Assembly (NCBI RefSeq): GCF_002775205.1
Contig: NC_036457.1
Span: 12,562,996-12,626,995, forward strand
Source: Xiphophorus maculatus
Taxonomy: Eukaryota; Chordata; Actinopteri; Cyprinodontiformes; Poeciliidae
Direction: 5' to 3'
Length of the DNA stretch: 64,000 nt
Of the stretch, positions 26,499 to 38,151 are shown in pieces. The translations under genes were made by a program, and so were the position numbers. Each line of letters opens with the position of its first letter. The stretch's first letter is position 1. Under the pieces are notes generated by a model. It made no database searches, was not told the DNA's origin, and was given only the letters and a program-made list of their open reading frames with translations.

Positions 26499-27155
26499 AC
26501 ATTTAAGTAGAACAGATTCTCAACTGCACTTAGGTTTGGGATTGGACTGGGACAGTTCTATACTTAAAATACTTTGATCCAAACCATTTTATTGTAGCGC
26601 TGGTTGCATGTTTAGTGACATTATCCTGATAAGTTGACTCAATTAAGGGAAGTGGTTGCTGTGGATTTTACTTTGGGGTATCAGAGTAAGGGGGTTGAAT
26701 ATATGTAGACACATTTTTTTTTCTTTTTTGGAAAGCCATGAAATGTTTTCTTTCTCACTGTAGAATTGTGTACTTTGTCGTGTTGATCTACCCCCAGTTC
26801 CACATCGCAAAATGCAGTGAGCTGAATAGTGTTGTGTATACGTTTCCAAGGCACTTGTTTTATCCTTGACATTTAGCTATTTTCAGAGAAGGCGTACCAC
26901 TGACAAAACATCCATCACGTTCATTTTGACACACCTCAAAAACTGTAATCCAACTGGACTACATGTGAAAGACAGCTAAGACCCCGTTTAATCAAAGTAC
27001 AACATTTTGGACAATTTCTGAATGAGCTAAAAGTAAAATGCGTGAAAATGAAAGAAGGTTACCTCTGCTATTAAAGGATGAGCTATAGCATCGGGCTTGA
27101 TGACCGCCAGGGTGAGCTGTAGCGCTTTGGACAGGCGGCCAGTAGTCTGTAACAT
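24613..27155 (-). CDS. nme6: NME6, nucleoside diphosphate kinase 6 homologue (complete, 5 exons)
   Basis: Exons in transcript order: 27063-27155, 25936-26038, 25651-25690, 25410-25570 and 24613-24764. All are in phase and give 182 residues (human about 186). The NDPK fold is clear: LTLAVIKPDAIAHPL (residues about 13-27, first strand and Lys of the nucleotide site), then RFFYQRLVEFMSSGPM (67-82), then RARFGLTDTRNTTHGSD with the phosphohistidine at His130 in the N-x-x-H-G-S-D motif. The last exon supplies ISFFFPDF and an acidic tail. Splice donors gtaacc, gtgtgg, gtaagt and gtcaga are seen on the minus strand. The start ATG at 27155 has only a short upstream leader. A likely polyadenylation signal (AATAAA on the minus strand) lies at 24489-24494. 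The family is assigned NDP phosphorylation, but NME6 is reported to have weak activity alone and to work in mitochondria with partners. All motif residues are intact here. Confidence 0.96.
25010..25080. repeat. LINE-tail-like repeat in nme6 intron 4
   Basis: The motif caaaaacactttattgatcccaaagggaaattaaa matches the 'TTTATTGATCCC.AAGGGAAATT' tail common in teleosts. A weaker relic (atttattatcccctggagaaatta) is at 3040-3064. Confidence 0.5.
26280..26860 (-). mobile_element. Internally deleted Tc1-like element between nme6 exons 1 and 2
   Basis: The left part (gtattcagcccccctgactcaacacttggtaaagccttttgctgaagttacagctgcaagtct) and the right part (ggtatcagagtaagggggttgaatatatgtagacaca, then tgtagaattgtgtactttgtcgtgttgatcta) are the two ends of the fish Tc1 family whose transposase is antisense here. 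The centre is missing and a (GA)n tract has expanded inside. Confidence 0.75.
26448..26495. repeat. (GA)n microsatellite inside a Tc1-like relic
   Basis: About 23 GA units, purine-only on the plus strand. Confidence 0.95.
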
Positions 27156-30100
27156 GGCCACGGTTACCAGGAAACCTATTGGAAATAATATTTTTACTAG
27201 AATAAAATGTTATTTCCGAAAACATATGTGTGAGGTTTTTGGTAATACCAACCTTTTCTGTCAACTGTCCATCAAATCGGTCAACTTTTAACGTTTTTAA
27301 CGGCTGCCATTGTCGCCGTTTGACTCAGAGCAATTTCCTAGTTATAAGAGAAAACAATAAACATAAGTTGTCGGCTTAATTTACAATTATGAGCGGTACA
27401 TATGAAGAAACCTATAAATGACAAACTGGTACTAAAATATGACTAAATGTTAAATGCAACTCCATCCCTGTCAGTTCCGCTTACAAAAACAATCCCCTGA
27501 AACGGAACACTGCAAAGAAGGGTTCCGGCATCATACAATAAAATAAAATGCTAAATCTTTACGTCTATCGTTACATGAAATAAAAACAACTCGATATGTA
27601 TATATATATATAAACATAGTAAAGATAAAATGAAAAATGTATATACATAACAATATATAAATCTACAATTTAAAAGGGATTAGTCATAAACACTACTATT
27701 ATATCGGTAAATTTCATATTAAACATTATGATAATATACATTATTGTTATTTATGCTGCAAACAAAGCAGCAGCATAAAAAGCAGAACCAACATACTGCT
27801 ACCGCTTTCTGTTACCTTCTATCAAAATATTGAATTGCTGATAAGATTATATTCTTTATTTTATTGCATATGATTTATTTTTTAATATATTTATAATGTT
27901 TAGATGTGTTTTAATCATCCATTAATTGTAGTTATTTTTTAAGTTACAGTTCTCCCATGAAAACTATCATTTTTTTATGCTATTTGTTATACAATTAAAT
28001 AATAATGAATTGATTTGATTACAATTTTATTTAGATCAGAAATTGGTATTGGCCTGATAAAACAATTGCAGCCAAAATAAATAAATTTTTAGGAGTCAAA
28101 TGTCTGATGTGGTGCAAAATTGTCTGCTCCTTCTGACTTTTTTTTGTGTCAAAAATAAATTTCTTTTTTAGCATTTAAGTAGCTGAAAGTCTGAGACACA
28201 TTGACAACAAGCAGAAACTGGAGCTGCAGAGATTTTTGCCTGTGGTATATATCAGACAGTGTGAGTTACAAACACATTCTAGAAATGCAAAATGACCACA
28301 CCCTGAAAAGCAGAGTGCGCGGTGTTTATGTGTGTGTGCAGAAAGAAGAAATGGGGAGGGTGGGGAGTTGTGTCCAGCATAGGTTTCTCCCACCTGCCCG
28401 TGTCATGTGTCATGTGACTTTGGGGTGAATCCACAGCTGCCACCTCCATGAGGCGAATAGAGAGGCAAAGAGAGAAGACTGTGGGGTTAAAGAGTTCACT
28501 TTTTTGTAAGTATGTATCTTGTTAGTTTAATATGTCAATCTTAGTTTTTTTGAAAGAATACTGAGAGTAACAATGATGAATATGATTCAATGAATACCAA
28601 TGATGACCATTGTTCTGTATGAGCATAGTATGGTAAGAACTGTAGATGAAAAAAACAGATTGGATAGAAAATATGGACATCACAAAAATCCAGCAACTCA
28701 AAGACAAAACTGCTAGTGTAGCCATTTGGTGAAACACATTTAGAATTTCTGAAGAAAGAAAATGCCCATATCCTTTTCTTGATCCTAAATTTTTTTTTAA
28801 AAATGAAAAAATTAAATAAAGGGGGGAAAAAGAACAGACTTTACAGCATCTCTGTTTAAATGAGGCATGCAACATGCAAGGCCTTATGTTTCAGATATAT
28901 GATTTCCAGATTCCCATTCTACAATTTTTTAAAATCTTTTTACTAATATTTATTGTTAGTCATTTTATTGTTGCACAATAAAGCCAACTTTGCATTTTTT
29001 ATTACTAAACAAAGCATATATTTTCTCATCAAATGGCTACTGGAGATAGGCACCAGCCCTCCACTGCGACTCTGCATAGATAAGCAGGTTGTTCTTACTA
29101 ATTCTTTCAACTTGATAGTTTGGGGCAGCATGGACACAACTGACCTAAAGCTTTTGTTCTATTTGTGTTATTTGTGCTATGGCCCTAATCTACATTTTAA
29201 AACTTTTCTTATTTACTTTTTTGCATATGTTAAAGAAGAACAATTTCAAACAAAGAAAGGTAACAGGTGTCTAAAAACATAAATGAAAGATAGACATTTT
29301 AACTAAACTAACAAGATACTATTAATGAAAAGCTACTTTCTTGTTGGGACAGCAGCTCATATGAAAAGCGAGTCCACTGGTGATTCCAGCTGACTCGTGC
29401 TTCACACATCATCCGTTGATTCAACTCATCTGTCTGACCACAATAAAGCTCATCTCTGTTTTACCTCTGTGTCACTGCTGCTGCTGCTGCTGCTGGCTCT
29501 TGCAGTTGTCGTTCCTGTTTAATGGGCGTTGGGGCAACTGCCTGAGTCACAACCCCCACCGGCACTTGGATGTTAACGTTTTGTTCATTCTTTCAACAAG
29601 ATCCACAGAAAATGGTAGTGTAAAAACATTGCTCATAAAGTGTGGAAAGGTAAAATAAAACATGTAGTCAGCTAATTTTCAGATATAATTATTTTACCAG
29701 TTTGTGTACCCATACCCATTTGTGCTATGTGTGCTATTATTTGCATTAACAACAATTAAACCAATGTATCTAATAAAAATGAGTGTACATTTGTGTTACA
29801 ATAAGGTAATGGACCCTGAGATGACAAACACATAAATAAAATGAAGTTATGCTGCAAAAATATTTTGCTTTATAAGTTTTAAATGTGTTATGTTGTGCAA
29901 TGTACTGATACTGATTATGATGAAAAAATGTCAGCATGCCAACTTTAAGAACAGCACAGTTGAGTCAGAGTTCATTTGTCTCTTTAAAGATGACTTTTGT
30001 TCTAGTGTGACCTGTAAACGGTATTGTACACCGCTGCAGCTCACCTGCCACCCCGTGACCTTTGCAGCAGAGTCATTAAGGACGTCATGGACCTTGGTGT

Positions 30101-31533
30101 GACAGTCAGAGGCCTTTGAAGCCTTTTTAACTGTTTAGTCAGTGAGAAAAGTCAGGAATGTGTTTCCTGTTTTAACACTTTCAGAGGTTTTAGTGACTGG
30201 CTAAATCTTGGTCACGCTACCTCATTGAAAACATCTCTTAGTCCCATGTAATTGGACATTTGTTTCTTATGCCTTAACTTGTTATTTTATAATGACAACA
30301 TTGACTTGAACTACTTTCTATTTTATTCTTTAAAATACCAAAATTGGCACAAAACATTATACATGTCTGCCTGGTAACATTGTTTTCACAAAGTAAATCA
30401 GATATCATGATCAAATCATTACTCAGTACTTCAGTAGCATTTTTACAAAATATTGCTATGCTCTTACTTAAGAATTGTTTGGAGACTGCTTACGTTATTC
30501 TACTACTTGGGTAAAAATATATTAAAGTAAAGCTACTTTTACTTCAGTATAGTTTACCTACCCATTCAGTGGTCTGTCTATGTTCAGCCCTGTATCTCTT
30601 GCATAAAACGTTACAACAATTTCTCTTTGTCCCCCTGCATGAGTCTTGTGATGTAAACGTTCTTCACCTCTCCGTCACCTGTTCTTTCTAGCCGCATAAA
30701 TGCTGCTGACCTTTGACCTTTCTGCCTCGCCACGCGGGACTGCTCTGCCTTCGACAGCTGTGTCAACCTCAAGCCGGGCAACTGGTGCGCCAAGGGAAGG
30801 ACAAGAGAGTGGCATTAATGGCAAACCACATAATGAGTCAGCAACAATTGCTGTTTTATCTTCATCAGGATCGGCCATCTCACTTTTACTTTTGGTTCTT
30901 TATTGCACTCCGACGTGTTTTTATCCAGTGAAACTCTATTAAACCCTTGTTTTCTTCTTACTTCTAGACACACTCCATTCATGCCAAGTTATTCTCTTAT
31001 TTAAAGTGATTCCTTTCTGCTGCATGTGGAGTTTCCTGTTAGAAAACAGGATTAATCCCAAGCATGCATGGTGTCAGCTGCCAGTTTATTTATACCAGTG
31101 TAAATGAACAAACCGCTCCATTACCAATGAGTTTCACTCCTACCTGCCGTCCTCTGGGACATTATTTCCTCATGCCAAGAAGAGTTTATTGTGACCTCCC
31201 CAGAAGCGATGGGACATTGGCAGAGGGGCAGACGGGCATGACAGAAGGAGAACAAAGTGATTAGCAAATGGGGGCCCCGGTATGTGAGCATAGGTTAAAA
31301 ATAACCCCTCTGCCCAATTTGAAGTGAGAAAGAAGGGCTGTGATGTCTGTGTCCCAAGTTGGTTTAATTGTTTCACTGGGAAATGATCACTAGAGTTCAA
31401 TAAATAATACATCTGGGAGTATAGATGGAAAAAAGAATAGTGTGATAGTTTAAGGTGAGCTCTTTAGCATGATGGATAACACATGATGAGGGGAAACAGA
31501 TGCTTAAATACAAGGCCAGTGAGCCCATATTAA

Positions 31534-32102
31534 AACCAATCAGCTGTCCCCAATAAGATCAACAAGAGGACTGTCTTTGCCGATACCACTCAACAACAGA
31601 AGCCGTCTGATATTCCTAGCACCCAGATAATAAAAGCAGTGAGGACTCTGCACATAGTTGGCATTGGTGGATATGTTGCATTCGTGGATGTTTCCCTGGC
31701 CTTGTGCCACGGAAATATCGAACAACTGTCAGAATTAGACAACATCCTGTGGCGTAAAAAGAAAATAACAGGGAGCTACAAAGATGAGGTGAAGCTTCTA
31801 TTTGTGGACAGCGAGTGCCTTGAAAATAGCAAGAGCGTTGGGTTTCAATATAAGCCCCCCTCGCTGAGCCCGAGCTTTCTGTGAATGAGGTCCGGGTTCC
31901 TGTCGCACCCAACCCTGCTGCTGATTTTAGAACACAGGTGTTGACCTTAGTGGAGTGGCTTGTGCTTGCTGCAGAGGAAAATGAACCCTTACACTCAGCC
32001 CGTTTGCCTCTACAGGCTTGGTTATCAACGTATGATCGTGCAGATGCTTCTAAGCTGATGCACAAGAATGATATTTTCACTTTTCTCATAATTCTTTTGT
32101 AA
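31534..32102 (+). pseudogene. Frameshifted coding-like locus of unknown family
   Basis: One frame is open from 31534 to the TGA at 31882-31884. A second, offset by one base, is open from 31854 to the stop ending at 32102. They overlap around a C6 run (31855-31860), so a single indel there would give about 185 continuous codons. The amino acid mix looks protein-like (KAVRTLHIVGIGGYVAFVDV, then FRTQVLTLVEWLVLAAEENE) and GC is higher than in the flanks. No initiating Met in good context and no splice acceptor is obvious. I do not recognise the family. A dead host gene exon or a mobile-element fragment are both possible. A 157-codon frame also runs on the opposite strand, so strand choice is not certain. 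Confidence 0.3.
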
Positions 32103-32120
32103 TTTCTGGTTTTCTACTGA

Positions 32121-32232
<112 letters not shown>

Positions 32233-32276
32233 CAGTATATATATATATATATATATACGTATATATATACTGTATA

Positions 32277-32669
32277 TACAGTACAGACCAAAAGTTTGGA
32301 CACACCTTTTAATTCAATGAGTTTCCTTTATTTTCATGACTATTGACATTGTAGATTCACACTGAAGGCATCAAAACTATGAATAACACATGTGGAAATA
32401 TGCACTAAACAAAAAAGTGTAAAACAACTGAAAATACCTCTTATATTCTAGTTTCTTCAAAGTAGCAACCTTTTGCTGTGTTTACTGCTTTGCACACACT
32501 CTGCATTTTCTTGATGAGCTTCAAGAGGTAGTCACCTGAAATGGTTTTCACTTCATAGGTGTGCCCTGTCAGGTTAATAAGTGGGATTTCTTGCCTTATA
32601 AATAGTCATGAAAATAAAGAAAACCCATTGAATTAGAAAGATGTGTCCAAACTTTTGGTCTGTGCTGTA
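32277..32669. mobile_element. Miniature Tc1/mariner-like element
   Basis: The ends are inverted repeats: TACAGTACAGACCAAAAGTT on the left and its near-perfect complement (actttTGGTCTGTGCTGTA) on the right. The similarity extends inward for about 50 bases (ttcaatgagtttcctttattttcatgacta and its complement). The element is about 390 bp and the transposase region is deleted. TA dinucleotides flank both ends, as expected for Tc1/mariner. The interior still shows the known motif agcttcaagaggtagtcacctgaaatgg of this fish family. It lies between two (TATC)n arrays. Confidence 0.85.
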
Positions 32670-32729
32670 TATATACATACATATATAGTGTATATGTCTG
32701 CTTTCAAAGGAAATCAGCTAAGATATCAG

Positions 32730-33013
<284 letters not shown>

Positions 33014-33739
33014 AGGAAGATAATTGTGCAGTTGCAAGGAGAATGCCATTGATTTTGTAAAGCTATAAGAAATCACATTTAAGTTTTGCCTAATGACATG
33101 TCAGGGAGGCAAAACAGAAGGTGTTGAATTAAATTTTCTGATCTACATAGCAAAGCTATGCATTCAGTGGAATATTTTACACATCACCTGAAAACACCAC
33201 CACTAAAATGAAGCATTGATATGGCAGCAGGATGCTGTGGACATCATTTTATTCGGCGGGGAAGCTAGTCAGAATTGTCTGGAAGATGAATGGAGCTAAG
33301 AGCAATCCTGGAACAAAACTTGTTGGAGGCTGGGGCGAACGTGTTGACATTTCAGCAGAACAACAATCCTAAATACCCACCAGAGCTACAATGGAATAGT
33401 TTGGATCAGAGTGACGAAATGCAGTGGTAAATTTTACTGGTGTTACACATCTGTTTTTCTGCACAGTTTTTATATTGCAAACAGTCTATTGTTCTAGTTT
33501 TCTTTTAATAAGCAAACACATATGCAGCTTATGTACTTACCAAACAAAATATTCCAGACAACTGCATATCCCTTGGATTTATGATCATTTCAAGGCATTT
33601 TTATGTTGTAATCGTGTCCTAAATGTATAGTAATTAATCTTGAAGATTTATGTATTGTTTTAATATATGTTTAACACTTTTGATCTTTGTGAACCTATAC
33701 CACAATCTACGTTCACAGACCTGTAATAGGTTCACACAC

Positions 33740-33865
33740 AAATAACACCTACATTTCTCCACTGAGGAGCAATAAAGGATATTTCTATTCTATTCTATTC
33801 TATTCTATTCTATTCTATTCTATTCTATTCTATTCTATTCTATTCTATTCTATTCTATTCTATTC
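33740..33865 (+). repeat. Retroelement 3' tail ending in (TTCTA)n
   Basis: The sequence cactgaggagcaataaaggatatttctattctattcta ends in about 16 TTCTA units (33785-33865). This is the usual end of certain fish non-LTR elements. Confidence 0.65.
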
Positions 33866-36355
33866 AAAATGCCTAAAATCAATTGAGAATCTGTGCCAAG
33901 ATGGTAAATTGGTGTTCAGCAAGCTTCTCTTTACAAATTGAATTTGGGTTCATTTTCATAAAATCGCCCAAAACACAAAAACACATTAATATTTGTGATT
34001 GTAATGCAACTAAACTTCTAGATTTGTGAATGTGTTTGCAAGGTCCTATAGGTGTTGTGCCCAGCGGGTTGTCGTTGCTGGGCCTCAGAAGCATTTATTG
34101 ATTTTATTTGGTGCCACAAGAACAACCAAACTTTAAAGTCTTACATATTACTGTATATGATGTGTGTATCTTGTAGCATCACTAACCCAAAACGATAATT
34201 GCCTCCTCATATAAAGCCTCTTCCATACCTCTTACGACAAGACACGTGGCTCTTTTTTCTGCCTTACTGGAACCCAGATGAAACTACAACGTTATCTTCA
34301 GCCGTGACTCTGTAAGTACCCTCAGAAACCCACTGAAACCCGCCCCTCTTGCAGTTGCTTCCTTGTTTCTCCGCCCTCTTTTTTTTTTTTTTTTTTTAAA
34401 AAGGACTCATTGACATCCTCTGTAAAATAAAGGCAGGGTAAGGCAGGCTGTGAGCTGGAGGAACTGTGGGGGGGTGGCAGAACAGAGGAACAGCAGAGGG
34501 GTGTTGGGTGTCTCAGGCCCAGTGTGAACAGCTGAAAGGTGTGACTTCACAGAGCTTGCTCCCCTCCCTGTCAGGGCCCTGATTGGGCCAGACAGGAGGC
34601 GCAGGAGAGGCCCCGGGCTCCCTAAAGGACACCAACAGGTGGGAAGTCGCATTGGAGGGGGGCCGCTCCTGGTAGGGATAGAAAAGGCCGGTCTGCATGG
34701 CCTGCTGTGGGCACAATCCACCGGGCCAGATACTGAGGAGAGCGGATGATCGCAAAGAGAGCAGAAGCGGACAGATGACTTGAGTGGATAGAAGTCAAAT
34801 GGAGGCTTCAGGGACCTGACCTAAGGTTGGTCACAGTTTAAAATGTTTTGGTTTAATAAAAGTTGTACTGTTTTTGTCAAAGTAATCTGAAATTGATCAA
34901 GCAGTAGTTTTGATTGTTTTGGGGGTAATACTTGTTTTTTTTTTAAAGAAAAACGTGACAAAAATCAGGTGTGAAACCAGCTGTTAGATGTTTTCTCTCA
35001 GCTTCATTAAGGCAGCAACACACCATGGCAGAGCTTGTCACCTCCGACAGGCAGCTGGGGGGGACACAGGAAGGAGTCAGAAAAAGTCGGTACCTTGACA
35101 TGTGTCTCAGAGCAACATTCAAACTCTAATTACAAAAGCTACCTTTCCTTAGTTCAAGAAGACAGCAAACAACGTGGGGTTAGATTTAGGCCACCAGGTT
35201 ATTCTGAAGCAGAGTTGGTGTGTTTGGCCACTTTCTCGGGTCAACTTAATTGACAGTGGAAACCAGAAAGCTGAGGCAAAACAGATAACTTTTTAAAATA
35301 TATTCAAACTATTTTTTTTTTACATTTACTGTGTTTGTTGCAACATAGTCTGATGCTATAATCAATTTCTAATGCAAACCTATTTGTATGTGACATTGTC
35401 TTAAAACCATACATGTTTTCTCAATTTTCTTTGGAGACTTTACAATCACTCTCAGGATGAAATTTTCCCCTCTCCAGAGATGATCTTTGCTTTTCAAATA
35501 TTCCTGTGCAGCCATTCCTCTCCCTCTGCCACAGTTAACCATTATTTAGCCAGTTGTTGCCTCTGCTCTTCCTCTGCTTGTATGAAAGGGTGTCTTTGTC
35601 TCCCGAGGAGCGTTGAATCCAGTTGTTTCCCCTTGTGAGGACATGCTTCCTTATATCCCCATATTAATACACCACTTATGGAATGTAAGGAAGTGTGTGG
35701 TTTCAAGGGGGACCTGAGCATCGGAAAGCAGAAGAATCTCTGATTTTCTTCCTACTGAACATCGTTTTGATTTGTAGTTCGGATTTCTCTCATCACCGCT
35801 TAAGAGCCTGCATGCGTGTGGGGAGGGCAACAGGTGAAAGGCCTGCTACCCTCTCCTTCAGCCCAGGCACGTGTATGGCTTGCATTACTCTCTTGCCCGC
35901 TGATAGGGGGTCTCAGGGACACAACTTGAAAAAAACCCTGCCCTGCCCCAACTGCTGACAGTCGAGGAGGATTGACCAGCCGCAGCTGTCACCCGTTATA
36001 GCAACCACAGAAGTTATAAAAGGACGATTGGAGGGAGGGAGGAAGGGCAGAGATGTGGAGCTGTCACTGAGGTTGAAAGTTCGCCCCAGCAGGGCTGGGT
36101 TTGGAGGTAGGAAAGGAGATGTCACCAGCTGTCAGGGTTCCCAAACCTCAAAATAGGAACTATCTGCTCGGTAACACAGTGACGCTCCATGTTGTAACTC
36201 GCTTGAATTGTTAATAACCTTATTTTGCTCTGTGTTTCATCAGGTAACCCTGAAGAGGACCTCCTGCTCTCTTTCTCTTTCTCTTTCCTTCTTTTCCTCT
36301 CTCTTTCTCTGTGTTTGACTGTTTTTCTGCCTCTCTCTTCCTCTGCCTCTTGCAG

Positions 36356-36608
36356 TCGAAGCAACACGCCTTGCTGTGGCTGGTCAAACGGAACCAAGTC
36401 AGGTGTTTCAGTGAGGTTTGGTCCCCTTCAACCAGCTACTGCGTCGTGAATTCTGTCGGCAGGGAATCAGAGACACTGTCACAGCTCATTGTGGACGTGG
36501 TAGTCTGAATAAATGTGAAGTTTATGTATTACAGGCTATTCAGATGTATTTTTGCCGCTTCATTTTAGTTGTCTAAGTATAGGAGTTTGTGCTTACAAAT
36601 CAAATAAA
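36356..36608 (+). other. Possible terminal exon of an unrecognised transcript
   Basis: A strong pyrimidine tract (36265-36353) ends in ttgcag. It is followed by a 50-codon open stretch (SKQHALLWLVKRNQVRCFSE...) closing at TGA 36506-36508, with AATAAA at 36508 and again at 36603. Exon-like GC-rich blocks with donor-like ends lie upstream (about 34410-34830 and 35690-36130). No known protein is recognised. It could be a long non-coding RNA. Confidence 0.25.
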
Positions 36609-37506
36609 GGATCACTAAAAATATACATTTCTGATGTCTACACTTTTTCTTTTTTCTTGTCTTAAAATAAGCAAATATGGGATTTTCCTGATCTAATCAC
36701 ACCTCTAAATAGAAAATGTCCCTTCAAACCAATTTCCCGTTATCTGCTGTACATATCCTTATGTTGCTATAACAGGAAATCTTTAATCACTTACAGTTAA
36801 TCCCTTACACATTGAAGCTACATAAATGATTACACTTAAAAAATAACAGAATAGGATACAACTCTATCACGGAGAGCATGTATGATTTGTGCTTATTATG
36901 TGCATCAAGCCAATCCAACTTTGTCGTTGAAATAAAATGTCCAAAAGTTGTAACATTCTGCCAATTAATTCAAATAAATTCAATTAAACTCAGTCATCGC
37001 ATTTAAAAAATTTTTTTTAACATTTTGATTGTTTTGTTAATTTATTATTAATGTAACTATGTGCATGATGCCCCATGGAGTGAATACTACATTACATCAA
37101 ATATTTAAGTTGACATTGACAAAGATTTATATTCAACAGAATTAGAAACACTCTGAGAATTCTTGCAGGTGTACAATATTTTACTTTAAAGAAAAAAAAA
37201 ACACCTTCATGCAGAGTGAGAATTGAATTCAGGATGTCCTTGCTGCAAGGCAACAGCACTAATAACTGCAGCATCATTTAGTAGCCATCATTCATGGCAT
37301 GTATTTATGAAACAAACTCTTCGAAAATAAAATCATTTCATTAAAAAAATACATCTGCTGGTTATTTTTGAGTAAGATTTTCTTTGAGCCAATTTGAGAA
37401 AACGATGCCAGGGCTCATTAAAACCAAAACTGTAAAATTCTACTTTTAGCAAAATGCACAATAATCCTTTGCTTTTTCTTTCTTATAAAATCAAAATTAC
37501 CTGCAC

Positions 37507-37555
37507 ATTTAGCCTTAATGAAGACATTAAGGCTAAATGTCTTCATTTAGCCTTA
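37507..37555. repeat. Triple alternating inverted repeat
   Basis: ATTTAGCCTTAATG (37507-37520) is followed by its exact complement (37525-37538) and then by a third partial copy in the first orientation (37545-37555). The spacer gaagac/gtcttc is itself complementary. Confidence 0.85.
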
Positions 37556-37740
37556 TTTTGTTTTCTATAAAGTTCATATATTTATGTTATGCGAGTGCTT
37601 GAAAACTGAAATCACGTTCCTTATTTATGAACACAATCATGAGTAATAAAGTTGATTCCGATGTGTAATTTCAACATGGAACTGTACAAGCATCAACAGA
37701 CACTTGTTTTTTTTAGGTTTTAATCCAGGAAATTGAGGGA

Positions 37741-37785
37741 CATTCACCCAAATCCCTGCTAAAGCTGCAGGGATTTGGGTGAATG
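37741..37785. repeat. Perfect inverted repeat, 19-bp arms, 7-nt loop
   Basis: Arms 37741-37759 and 37767-37785 are exact complements around taaagct. It lies about 350 bases upstream of eif2b4. Confidence 0.9.
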
Positions 37786-38085
37786 CTTGATGTAGCTGTG
37801 AGATTGATGGAAAATAGCAAAGTATTTTTTTCTCTCTTTTTTTCTTGCTTTTCTTGCTTCTCATTTATTTTTAATTTTTCTTACTTATTAAAATTGGTTC
37901 ATGTTTCTTTGTGTCTTTTATATGGAAAATGTCTTTACTTTTGGGTTTGTCATGAAATTTGTGACCGAGGCTTAGTTTTAATCGAACTGCAGAGAAAAAT
38001 TGTAAAGTAGTGTGACGCAATTGATGAAAACAAGCAAATAAGACATTACTTTGAAAATACAGTTGAACACTTTTGTCTCCAGAAG

Positions 38086-38151
38086 ATGGCGCTGTGGGCA
38101 GATGTTGCTGCAGCAGCAGAGGAAGTGAAGCCGTATCGTAAAGATGGCTGA
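38086..38151 (+). other. Upstream open reading frame overlapping the eif2b4 start codon
   Basis: An ATG at 38086 (context agaagATGG) opens a 21-residue frame ([21 protein letters not shown]) that ends with TGA at 38149-38151. It overlaps the eif2b4 start (38144) out of frame. It acts as a uORF only if transcription starts upstream of 38086, which the sequence does not settle. The agaagatggcg string is also a YY1-like core often found at initiation sites, so the ATG may be promoter sequence instead. Confidence 0.45.

Noticed and set aside
26312-26506. Frame ending in (RE)n
   Set aside because: Crosses the (GA)n tract inside a dead Tc1-like element.
31616-32089. A 157-residue frame on the minus strand opposite the frameshifted locus
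   Set aside because: Its composition (Ser/Cys/Arg-rich) looks like an antisense shadow, and the plus-strand frames look more protein-like. Kept only as a caveat.
36122-36397. Minus-strand frame rich in Lys/Arg/Glu (KRRKEKEK)
   Set aside because: Antisense translation of the pyrimidine tract before the possible terminal exon.
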